A stretch of 64,000 nt of DNA from Spirochaetae bacterium HGW-Spirochaetae-1 (lineage in GTDB: Bacteria; Spirochaetota; UBA4802; UBA5550): the NCBI GenBank assembly GCA_002839375.1, contig PGXY01000002.1, positions 312,392 through 376,391 on the forward strand, in the 5' to 3' direction. Under the pieces are notes generated by a model. The model saw only the letters and a list, made by a program, of their open reading frames with translations. It ran no database searches and had not been told where the DNA came from. Both the position numbers and the translations under genes were made by a program. Position 1 is the first letter of the stretch, and each line of letters opens with the position of its first letter. Below are positions 50,566-58,734 of this stretch, in pieces.

Positions 50566-52830
50566 ATGAAAAAACACAATGACATACGGGTCAAGGGAAT
50601 AGTGCAGGGAGTGGGATTCCGTCCCTTCATATACCAGATCGCTGTTCTCAATAGTATGGCAGGATATGTGCGCAACGATACCGAGGGTGTTTTCATCGAG
50701 GCCGAGGGTGAAGAGGATGCACTGCTTCGTTTCACGAAAGAAATCGTGTCCAAAGCGCCCCCCCTGTCACATATCATGGATGTGTCCGCCACGGACGGAG
50801 CCATGAAAGATTATAAAAGTTTCATCATTGATAAAAGCGTGCATACCGGGGAAAGGATTGCGTTCTACGCGCCTGATATAGCTCTCTGTGATGACTGCCT
50901 CAGGGAATTCAATGATCCCCGGGACAGGCGCTATCATTATCCCTTCATCACCTGCATTAACTGCGGACCGCGCTTCAGTATCATTAACGACATCCCTTAT
51001 GACCGCGTCAATACATCCATGAGCGTGTTCCCCCTCTGTGAATCATGCCTGCGCGAATATAATGATCCGGCAGACCGGCGTTTTCACGCACAGCCCGTGG
51101 CGTGTCCTGTCTGCGGGCCGGCCCTTTCCCTTCATGGAGCCAATGGGGAACTTCTTGAAGGTAAAACTGAAGATATTGCTGAACGGACGGTAAAACTTTT
51201 AAGAGAGGGAAATATCATCGCCATAAAGGGAGTGGGTGGGTATCTCCTGGCGGCTGATGCCACGAACGATGGAGCCGTACAAGAACTCCGTAACCGCAAG
51301 CGCCGTCCCTTCAAGCCCTTCGCTATCATGGCATCGGGGATGGAGCATGTGGAACGGATCGCCCATGTCGGTCCGGCAGAACGGTCGCTGCTCGTTTCGC
51401 GGGAGAGACCCATTGTCCTTCTGGAAAAAAAGGAAGGGGCCTTTTCGAAATTCGTGGCACCGGGCATTGCCCATATAGGCATCATGCTTCCCTATCTTCC
51501 CTTCCAGTTTCATCTTTTTTCCCTCGCCCCGGACATGGTTCTTATAATGACCAGCGGAAACCTGTCCGACGAGCCTATCGTGTACAGTGATGAAACGGCT
51601 TTCCGGCGTTTCAAACGCATAGCCGATTATATCATAACCTATAACAGGCAGATCGTGGCCCAGAACGACGACAGCGTGCTTTTCGTCGAAAAGGAGACAC
51701 CCTTGTTTATCAGGAGATCCCGCGGCTATGTGCCCCGTCCCTTTCTTTCAACGCGGACCGATTCTCGTATCCTTGCCCTGGGGGGGGATCTGAAAAACAG
51801 TTTCGCCATCGCCCGCAGGGATTTTATCATTCTAAGCCAGTACCTGGGAGACATGGGCGACCCCCTTACCCAGGAGGCATTCCGTCAGACCGTGGATCAT
51901 TATATCCGTGTTTTTGACGCTGAGCCCGATGTGCTCGTATCGGACATGCACCCGGGATACATGACGACCATGTACCGTGATGAAATGGCCAGGGGACATG
52001 AAAAGCATTTCCAGGTGCAGCACCATCATGCTCATATCGCTTCAGTACTGGAGGACCATGGAATCCATGATAAAGTCATCGGTATCGCCTATGACGGGAC
52101 CGGCTATGGAACCGACGGGACACTGTGGGGAAGCGAATTTCTCATCGCGGACCGGAAGGAATTCATCAGGGCCGGACATTTTTCCGGGTTTCCCCTGCCG
52201 GGAGGGGAAACGGCCATCCGCGACGTGTGGAAAATCGGGCTATCACTACTGCATAAAAGATACGGCATGGATGTGCCGCTGTTCACTGAAGAGATGGATG
52301 TCCTTAATGTCATGGAAATTATGGAGAAGGGAATCAACTCGCCGGAGACATGCAGTCTGGGAAGAATTTTCGACGGTATGTCAGCCATCCTGGGAATATC
52401 GCGCAGCATCAGCACCGAGGCCGAGGCAGCCATACTTCTCGAGGAGGCGGCGCGCAGGGGGACCTGGCCGGGAAAGCCCTTTCTCATTCCCATGAGCGAT
52501 GATGAGAAAATTGTCATCAGCACCATGGATCTGACAGATTATGTTATGGGTCTTATTAATAGTGGAGAGGCGGTGCAGGATATAGCCCTGGCCTTCCATA
52601 GATCCGTCGTGCATACGACTATTGAGGCGGCGATGCGGCTCCGCGGGAGGTATGGAATCAATAGTGTCGCTCTGAGCGGCGGAGTCTTTCATAACAGGAT
52701 CATTCTCCGTCATGTATGGGAAGGTCTGATAGCGGCAGATTTCAATGTCCTCCTGCCGGTAAAAATTCCGCCAAATGACGGCTGTATTGCCCTTGGACAG
52801 GTGGCTGTTGCAAAGGAATTGATGCGGTGA
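50566..52830 (+). CDS. hypF: [NiFe]-hydrogenase maturation carbamoyltransferase HypF
   Basis: The 754-residue protein has the HypF layout: an acylphosphatase domain (1-90, GIVQGVGFRPFIYQ), zinc-finger-like CX2C motifs (CDDC, CINC, CESC and CPVC in about 105-185), a YrdC-like domain (200-385) and the Kae1-like carbamoyltransferase with VQHHHAHIASVLEDHG (about 485) and AYDGTGYGTDGTLWGSEF. With HypE it makes the cyanide ligands of the active site. No other hyp gene is in this window. It is 411 bases upstream of the hydrogenase operon. Confidence 0.95.
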   Translation: MKKHNDIRVKGIVQGVGFRPFIYQIAVLNSMAGYVRNDTEGVFIEAEGEEDALLRFTKEIVSKAPPLSHIMDVSATDGAMKDYKSFIIDKSVHTGERIAFYAPDIALCDDCLREFNDPRDRRYHYPFITCINCGPRFSIINDIPYDRVNTSMSVFPLCESCLREYNDPADRRFHAQPVACPVCGPALSLHGANGELLEGKTEDIAERTVKLLREGNIIAIKGVGGYLLAADATNDGAVQELRNRKRRPFKPFAIMASGMEHVERIAHVGPAERSLLVSRERPIVLLEKKEGAFSKFVAPGIAHIGIMLPYLPFQFHLFSLAPDMVLIMTSGNLSDEPIVYSDETAFRRFKRIADYIITYNRQIVAQNDDSVLFVEKETPLFIRRSRGYVPRPFLSTRTDSRILALGGDLKNSFAIARRDFIILSQYLGDMGDPLTQEAFRQTVDHYIRVFDAEPDVLVSDMHPGYMTTMYRDEMARGHEKHFQVQHHHAHIASVLEDHGIHDKVIGIAYDGTGYGTDGTLWGSEFLIADRKEFIRAGHFSGFPLPGGETAIRDVWKIGLSLLHKRYGMDVPLFTEEMDVLNVMEIMEKGINSPETCSLGRIFDGMSAILGISRSISTEAEAAILLEEAARRGTWPGKPFLIPMSDDEKIVISTMDLTDYVMGLINSGEAVQDIALAFHRSVVHTTIEAAMRLRGRYGINSVALSGGVFHNRIILRHVWEGLIAADFNVLLPVKIPPNDGCIALGQVAVAKELMR

Positions 52831-53241
52831 AATACAATTGTGTTATTTATAACATATAGATTTTAATGAACAATATCAGATTATATTAATAAGTATATTA
52901 AATATCAAATATATATATTATCGATATGCTGGCAAAATTATGATTTACAACACATTAAAAGCATAATAATTATAAAAAAATAGCATAAATTAAAAAAAAT
53001 ATCTCTTTAGCTTTTTTTTCGATTGAAGAATATGGGTCGTCATTAAAACTTGTTTTTGGATTAAATACCACATGCCTGCATTTGTCTGGAATCCAGAAAA
53101 AATGTTGCAGGACATTGTTCTTTCCCCATTTAAAACGTAAAATGTCACATTGACGTGCTTATTTTAATTATTTCATTGGGTGAAGCGTGGGTATTGTTCC
53201 GTATTTTAAGCATTATTAATCCTATAAAATAAAGAGGGGTT
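52831..53241. other. Non-coding AT-rich leader region of the hydrogenase operon
   Basis: The 411-nt gap has no recognisable gene. A nested hairpin at 53075-53111 (outer CCTGCA/TGCAGG, inner CTGG/CCAG) lies about 130 bases ahead of hoxF. The ribosome site GAGGGG is next to the hoxF ATG. I could not choose a promoter with confidence; a TTGACG with a 17-nt spacer to TCATTG lies near 53150-53180. Confidence 0.45.
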
Positions 53242-55050
53242 ATGGCAAACTTAGCAGATGTTGTAAAACAGGCAGTCAAAAGGTACGGAGACGCCTCCAA
53301 ACTGCTGGATATCATACGCGATGTCCAGACTGAAATGGGTTGCGTATCCGATGAGGCTATTAAAGCAATAGCCGGAGAGTTAAAACTATCCCGTGTGGAT
53401 GTAGACGGTGTCGTTACTTTCTATCACTTTTTTTCAAAAGATCCCGTGGGCAAATATGCTGTGTATCTTAACAACAGCGCAGTCGCCGGCATGAAAGGCA
53501 GAGCGGCAATCGCCAGAGCTTTTGAAAAGGAAACTGGAGTCAAGTTCGGGAAAACAACGGCAGACGGATTGATTGGTCTTTTTGATACATCCTGTATCGG
53601 GATGAACGACCAGGAGCCGGCAGCCATTATTAATGGAGTCGTGTTTACTAACCTGACCGAGGCGAAGGTAAAGGATATCGTTGCCGGCATGAAAGCCGGG
53701 AAGGATGCCGGAACACTTGTCAAGGAGCAGGGAGACGGCCAGAATCAGTCGGCGTTGATCAAATCCATGGTCAACAATAATATCATGAAAAAAGGACAGG
53801 TTCTTCTGGCGCCTTTTGAATCAGGAGCGGCGGTTAAAAAGGCGGCTTCCATGAGTCAGACCGGCGTTATCGAGGAAATGAAAAAATCAAATCTGCGCGG
53901 ACGCGGCGGAGCAGGATTCCCTACAGGAATGAAATGGGAATTCACCGGCAAGTCTGCGGGAGATAAAAAGTATGTTGTATGCAACGCCGATGAAGGCGAG
54001 CCCGGTACATTCAAGGACAGGGTTATCCTGACGGAAATTCCCAAGATGCTTTTTGAGGGAATGGCTATTGCCGGATATGCCATCGGTGCCGATGAAGGCG
54101 TTCTGTATCTCAGGGCGGAATACATGTATTTGAAAAAATATCTCGAAACCATTCTGGAAGACCTGCGGAAAAGCAATGTAATCGGAAAAAATATCGGCGG
54201 GAAAAGCGGTTTTAATTTTGATATAAAGATTCAACTCGGTGCCGGCGCTTATGTCTGCGGCGAAGAATCGGCCCTCATCGAATCGGCGGAAGGCAAGCGC
54301 GGTCAGCCACGCAACAGGCCTCCCTTCCCGGCGCAATACGGTTATATGGGGAAACCTACCACGGTAAACAATGTGGAATCCTTCTGTGCGGCAGCCCGCA
54401 TCGTCCTTGAGGGTGGTGACTGGTATGCCAAAATGGGCACGGCCCAGTCAAAGGGCACAAAGCTGCTCAGCGTTTCCGGTGACTGCGAAAAGCCGGGAGT
54501 TTATGAGGTTGAGTTCGGTATGACTGTACAGACCCTGCTGGAGGAAACGGGCGGACGGAACGCCGTTGCGGTCCAGGTTGGCGGTCCTTCAGGTACATGT
54601 ATAGGAAAAAAAGACTTCGGAAGAAGGATTTGTTTTGATGATCTGGCCACGGGCGGTTCCATAATAATCATAGGTCCCCAGACGGATCTTCTCGGTGTTG
54701 TTCACAATTTCATGGATTTCTTTGTTGAAGAATCATGCGGTTGGTGTGTTCCCTGCCGTGCAGGAAACGCAATCCTCAAGAGCAAACTGGAGAAAATCCT
54801 GCATGGTCATGGTACTGAAACCGACCTGAATGAGCTGGAAGAATGGTGTAAGATTGTAAAAAGCATGAGCCGCTGCGGTCTCGGTCAGACATCACCCAAT
54901 CCCATTCTTACCACTATCCAGAATTTCAGGCACCTTTATGAAGCGAAACTTCAGAAGGGAGTTGACTACGCGACTGAATTCGATTTAGCAGCCGCTGTGA
55001 AGGATTCCTGCGAAGCGGCAGGCAGAAAACCAAATTTAGAGGGTCATTGA
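53242..55050 (+). CDS. hoxF: Bidirectional [NiFe] hydrogenase, diaphorase subunit HoxF
   Basis: The 602-residue protein fuses a NuoE-like domain (1-155) to a NuoF-like NADH/FMN domain (190-600). NuoF motifs are NLRGRGGAGFPTGMKW (about 218-233), CNADEGEPGTFKDR (248-261), and the 4Fe-4S ligands Cys500, Cys503, Cys506 and Cys546. The NuoE-like part has lost its cluster ligands (Ser79 at one site and Asn122 at another; only Cys118 remains), as known for HoxF. It passes electrons between NAD(H) and the hydrogenase. The next gene begins one base after its stop. Confidence 0.95.
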   Translation: MANLADVVKQAVKRYGDASKLLDIIRDVQTEMGCVSDEAIKAIAGELKLSRVDVDGVVTFYHFFSKDPVGKYAVYLNNSAVAGMKGRAAIARAFEKETGVKFGKTTADGLIGLFDTSCIGMNDQEPAAIINGVVFTNLTEAKVKDIVAGMKAGKDAGTLVKEQGDGQNQSALIKSMVNNNIMKKGQVLLAPFESGAAVKKAASMSQTGVIEEMKKSNLRGRGGAGFPTGMKWEFTGKSAGDKKYVVCNADEGEPGTFKDRVILTEIPKMLFEGMAIAGYAIGADEGVLYLRAEYMYLKKYLETILEDLRKSNVIGKNIGGKSGFNFDIKIQLGAGAYVCGEESALIESAEGKRGQPRNRPPFPAQYGYMGKPTTVNNVESFCAAARIVLEGGDWYAKMGTAQSKGTKLLSVSGDCEKPGVYEVEFGMTVQTLLEETGGRNAVAVQVGGPSGTCIGKKDFGRRICFDDLATGGSIIIIGPQTDLLGVVHNFMDFFVEESCGWCVPCRAGNAILKSKLEKILHGHGTETDLNELEEWCKIVKSMSRCGLGQTSPNPILTTIQNFRHLYEAKLQKGVDYATEFDLAAAVKDSCEAAGRKPNLEGH

Positions 55051-55051
55051 T

Positions 55052-55747
55052 ATGAGCGAAATTAAATTCACCATAGATGGAAAAGAATGTTCAGCAAAAC
55101 AGGGACAGACTATTGTAGAAGCGGCCAAAGATAATGGCATATTCATCCCTGTTTTATGCCATTTTGAAGGCCTGAAGCCTGCCGGAACCTGCCGTATCTG
55201 TACGGTAAAGGTAGGCGGCAGAAACATGGCAGCCTGCACGACACCGGCCACGGCCGGAATGGTTGTGGAAAATGCCGTTCCCGAATTGGAAAACATGAGG
55301 AAAGCCATTGTGGAAATGCTTTTCGTCGAAGGAAACCACATGTGTCCTACCTGTGAGAAGAGCGGGAATTGCGAACTTCAGGCTCTGGGTTATCGTTATC
55401 AGATGCTGGCCCCCAGGTTTCCGTACCTGTGGCCGGTCCGCGATGTGGACGCTTCCGCGCCGAAGATAATTCTCGACACCAACAGGTGCATCCAGTGCCT
55501 GCGGTGTGTCAGGGGTATCACTACGGCGGACGGCCGACATATTTTCGGTCTTGTCAGCAGGGGAGACCGGACAGCCATTAAGGCCGATCCGGAACTTGCA
55601 GCGCAGATGTCCGACGAGCAGGCCGCCAAGGCCATGTCACTGTGTCCCGTAGGAGCCATCCTTAGAAAGGAAGTGGGCTTCAGTACTCCTATCGGTAAGC
55701 GCAAGTTCGACAGCAATCCGATCGGCAGCGATGTTCAAAAATCATAA
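55052..55747 (+). CDS. hoxU: Bidirectional hydrogenase, electron-transfer subunit HoxU
   Basis: The 231-residue protein matches the NuoG N-terminus. [2Fe-2S] ligands are Cys36, Cys47, Cys50 and Cys62. A His-Cys [4Fe-4S] cluster uses His96, Cys98, Cys101 and Cys107 (HMCPTCEKSGNC). A further cluster uses Cys146, Cys149, Cys152 and Cys198. It links the diaphorase HoxF to the hydrogenase small subunit. All ligands are intact, and the gene is tightly packed after hoxF. Confidence 0.95.
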   Translation: MSEIKFTIDGKECSAKQGQTIVEAAKDNGIFIPVLCHFEGLKPAGTCRICTVKVGGRNMAACTTPATAGMVVENAVPELENMRKAIVEMLFVEGNHMCPTCEKSGNCELQALGYRYQMLAPRFPYLWPVRDVDASAPKIILDTNRCIQCLRCVRGITTADGRHIFGLVSRGDRTAIKADPELAAQMSDEQAAKAMSLCPVGAILRKEVGFSTPIGKRKFDSNPIGSDVQKS

Positions 55748-55768
55748 GGAACTGAATGGAGGATCACA

Positions 55769-56320
55769 ATGAGTAAACCCGTAGTAGCAACTGCGTCTCT
55801 GGCCGGCTGCTTTGGATGCCATATGTCACTTCTCGATATAGATGAAAGAATACTCGATCTTATCAGCCTGGTGGAATTCAATAAATCACCGATCGATGAC
55901 ATAAAGACTTTTACTAAACAGTGTGACGTGGGAATCATCGAAGGCGGATGCTGTAATAGTGAAAACGTAGAGAATCTGAAGGAGTTCAGAAAACATTGCA
56001 AAGTGCTTGTTGCCCTGGGCGAGTGCGCCATCATGGGCGGACTTCCCGCAATGAGGAACGGTATCCCTGTAAAGGAATGTCTCCAGGAGGCATATATTTC
56101 AGGCCCAACCGTTTCTGGAGTCAACCCGGAAAAAATCATCCCCAACGATGATGAACTTCCCATGATTCTTGACAGGGTATATCCCCTGCATGAAATCGTG
56201 AAAATCGATTACTATCTGCCGGGATGTCCGCCCCGTGCCGACCTGATATGGAACGCGTTGGTGGCTCTGGTCAAAGGCGGGGATATCGACCTTCCGTATG
56301 AAGTACTCAAGTTTGATTAA
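55769..56320 (+). CDS. hoxY: Bidirectional hydrogenase, small subunit HoxY
   Basis: The 183-residue protein is the small subunit of a group 3d [NiFe] hydrogenase. The proximal cluster is bound by Cys14, Cys17, Cys86 and Cys153 (GCFGCHMS, GECAIMG and PGCPPRAD). It lacks the long C-terminal cluster domain of group 1 enzymes, so it is cytoplasmic. A GGAGG site lies ahead of the ATG. Confidence 0.95.
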   Translation: MSKPVVATASLAGCFGCHMSLLDIDERILDLISLVEFNKSPIDDIKTFTKQCDVGIIEGGCCNSENVENLKEFRKHCKVLVALGECAIMGGLPAMRNGIPVKECLQEAYISGPTVSGVNPEKIIPNDDELPMILDRVYPLHEIVKIDYYLPGCPPRADLIWNALVALVKGGDIDLPYEVLKFD

Positions 56321-56332
56321 AGGGGTAATGAA

Positions 56333-57787
56333 ATGGGAAAAAAAATAACAATAGAACCGGTAACCCGTGTCGAAGGACATGGTAAGGTTACCATACAAAT
56401 GGATGATGCAGGAAACGTGGCCCAGTCCCGTCTGCACATCGTCGAGTTTCGCGGTTTCGAGCGTTTTGTTCAGGGAAGACCCTTTTGGGAAGCCCCTGTT
56501 CTGGTGCAGCGTCTCTGCGGGATATGTCCGGTCAGTCACCATCTTGCGGCAGCCAAGGCCATGGACGTTATCGTGGGCGCGGGAACCGGCGAGGGTTTGA
56601 CAAAAACCGGCGAGAAGATGAGAAGACTCATGCACCATGGGCAGATGTTCCAGTCTCATGCGCTGCATTTTTTCCACCTGGTTTCTCCGGACCTTCTTTT
56701 CGGAGCCGATGCCGATCCGGCAATCCGTAATGTTATTGGTGTCGCACTGGAGCACAAGGACCTGGCGGTTCAGGGTGTAATGATGCGGAAATACGGTCAG
56801 GAAATCATCCGCGCCACGGCCGGTAAAAAGATTCACGGCACCGGCGCTATCCCCGGCGGTATCAACAAGAACCTGAGTATCGCCGAGAGGGATGAGTTCC
56901 TTAAAGGACCTGATCCGCTCAATATCGAAAAGATGGTCCAGTGGGCACAGGGAGCCCTTGACCTTTTCAAGGATTACCATGCCAAGAACAAGGACCTAAT
57001 CGATAATTTCGCCGTTTTTCCGTCCAATCACCTCAGCCTCGTGAGAAAGGATGGTGCTATGGATCTGTACCATGGTGTTCTCCGGGCCGTAGACAAGGAT
57101 GGAAAGAAAATACTGAATGACGTTGATTATCAGGATTATTATAAATACATCAATGAGGAAGTGCGTAACTGGAGTTATATGAAGTTTCCCTTCCTTACCT
57201 CTCTCGGTAAAAAGGATGGATGGTATACTGTTGGACCTCTGGCCCGGCTTAACACGGTAGAATTTATCCCGACTCCTTTAGCTCAGAAAGAATTCGAGGT
57301 ATACAAAGCCTATACCAACGGCAAACCCAACCATATGTCCATGCATATGCATTGGGCCAGGCTTATTGAGCTCCTTCACTCAGCAGAGGTTATCAAGGAT
57401 CTTCTCAATGATCCTGATCTGCAGGGCAATGACCTTGTTGTCAGCAAGGGGAAACGGCAGGAAGAGGGCACGGGCCTTATTGAGGCTCCGCGCGGAACGC
57501 TGTTCCATCATTACAAGGTCGATGAGAATGACCAGATAGTCATGGCAAATCTTATTGTTTCAACAACACACAATAATCAGCCCATGAATAATGCCGTGGA
57601 ATACGTCGCCAAAAAAGTTTTTAACGGGCAGTCAAACATTACCGAAGGAATGATGAATCGTGTAGAAATGGCAATCCGGGCCTATGACCCCTGCCTGAGC
57701 TGCGCGACTCACGCTCTTGGACAAATGCCTCTTGAAATCACCATGGTTGGTTCCGAGGGTGATATTCTGGACAGGAAATTAAAATAG
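56333..57787 (+). CDS. hoxH: Bidirectional hydrogenase, catalytic large subunit HoxH
   Basis: The 484-residue protein carries the [NiFe] site: Cys62 and Cys65 (RLCGICPVSHH) and Cys454 and Cys457 (DPCLSCATH). The 24-residue tail after His460 is the usual extension cleaved by the maturation protease encoded next. Its N-terminal ITIEPVTRVEGHGK is typical of the family. The enzyme oxidises or makes hydrogen in the cytoplasm coupled to NAD. It starts just after hoxY. Confidence 0.96.
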   Translation: MGKKITIEPVTRVEGHGKVTIQMDDAGNVAQSRLHIVEFRGFERFVQGRPFWEAPVLVQRLCGICPVSHHLAAAKAMDVIVGAGTGEGLTKTGEKMRRLMHHGQMFQSHALHFFHLVSPDLLFGADADPAIRNVIGVALEHKDLAVQGVMMRKYGQEIIRATAGKKIHGTGAIPGGINKNLSIAERDEFLKGPDPLNIEKMVQWAQGALDLFKDYHAKNKDLIDNFAVFPSNHLSLVRKDGAMDLYHGVLRAVDKDGKKILNDVDYQDYYKYINEEVRNWSYMKFPFLTSLGKKDGWYTVGPLARLNTVEFIPTPLAQKEFEVYKAYTNGKPNHMSMHMHWARLIELLHSAEVIKDLLNDPDLQGNDLVVSKGKRQEEGTGLIEAPRGTLFHHYKVDENDQIVMANLIVSTTHNNQPMNNAVEYVAKKVFNGQSNITEGMMNRVEMAIRAYDPCLSCATHALGQMPLEITMVGSEGDILDRKLK

Positions 57788-57793
57788 ACCGCT

Positions 57794-58261
57794 GTGTCAG
57801 AGAAGGATATCATAGTATATGGATTCGGCAACCCGGGCCGTCAGGATGACGGCCTGGGACCGATTCTGATAGAAAAGCTGGAGGCGGAAAGCATTTCCGG
57901 TATTGTTGTTGACAGCAATTACCAGCTTAATATAGAAGATGCTTATGATATTTCTCAGGGAGAGGCGGTTATCTTTGTCGACGCTTCAATAGACTGCAAG
58001 GAGCCTTTTTCCTTCGAAAAATTGACGGCGGCGCAGGAGATACGGTTCACTACTCATGCCATATCACCGCAGTCGGTTCTGGCCCTGTGTCAGGATCTGT
58101 ATGACAGGGATGTCCCGGCATATATTCTGGCAATTCGGGGATATGAATGGGAATTTAGCGAACCAATGACCCGGAAAGCGGAAAAGAATCTTGATGAGGC
58201 TTTCATTTTTATTAAAAAGAAGCTGAATGAGATGAAAAACGGGTTGAGGCATGAAATTTAA
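57794..58261 (+). CDS. hoxW: Hydrogenase maturation protease HoxW
   Basis: The 155-residue protein belongs to the HyaD/HybD protease family, which removes the C-terminal tail of the large subunit after nickel insertion. The metal-sensing motif GFGNPGRQDDGLGP has Asp at the usual acidic ligand, and THAISPQSVLALC supplies the His. The start is a GTG at 57794 six bases after the hoxH stop; no ribosome site is obvious, so coupling with hoxH is likely. Confidence 0.9.
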   Translation: MSEKDIIVYGFGNPGRQDDGLGPILIEKLEAESISGIVVDSNYQLNIEDAYDISQGEAVIFVDASIDCKEPFSFEKLTAAQEIRFTTHAISPQSVLALCQDLYDRDVPAYILAIRGYEWEFSEPMTRKAEKNLDEAFIFIKKKLNEMKNGLRHEI

Positions 58262-58299
58262 TAGTTGATTTAATCGAGCTAAATTACAGGAGGACCACA

Positions 58300-58671
58300 A
58301 TGGCAGTTAAAAAAATTCTTGTTATAGATGATGATCCAGATATACTTGATTCCGTGAAAGCTATTCTTGACGCAAACGGATTTAATACCGTCACTGCCCA
58401 GAGCGGGAAAGACGGTATTAAGGCATTTTCCGATGAAAAACCCGATCTCGTTCTCGCCGACATGATGATGGAAAGTGTGGACGAAGGTTCAAAGGTTGCC
58501 AATAAAATAAGGGAAACGGATAAAAAAGTTCCGATCTTCCTGCTCAGCAGTATTGGTGCCGCAACATCTATGAACATAGATCCGGCATCTCTTGGGTTTA
58601 ACGGTGTTTTTCAGAAACCGGTAAATCCTGACAGCCTTGTTTCCACGGTCAAGAAAGCCCTGGGAATGTAA
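58300..58671 (+). CDS. CheY-like receiver protein at the end of the hox operon
   Basis: The 123-residue receiver has the acidic pocket Asp10-Asp12 (ILVIDDDPD), phospho-Asp54 (VLADMMMESVDEG), the Ser in FLLSSIG and Lys in FQKPVNP. No output domain is present. It follows hoxW by 38 bases behind GGAGG, and a terminator closes the unit after it, so it is probably cotranscribed with the hydrogenase. A role in regulating the hydrogenase or its assembly is an inference. Confidence 0.88.
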   Translation: MAVKKILVIDDDPDILDSVKAILDANGFNTVTAQSGKDGIKAFSDEKPDLVLADMMMESVDEGSKVANKIRETDKKVPIFLLSSIGAATSMNIDPASLGFNGVFQKPVNPDSLVSTVKKALGM

Positions 58672-58701
58672 TAATTCAAAGTATTGTTTAGAATTCAACA
58701 G

Positions 58702-58734
58702 GGGCCGTATGCCTGAGGCTTGCGGCCCTTTTTA
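58702..58734 (+). terminator. Rho-independent terminator of the hox operon
   Basis: Arms GGGCCG and CGGCCC enclose an inner GCCT/AGGC and are followed by TTTTTAT. It lies 31 bases after the receiver stop and reaches into the end of the convergent gene. Confidence 0.75.
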
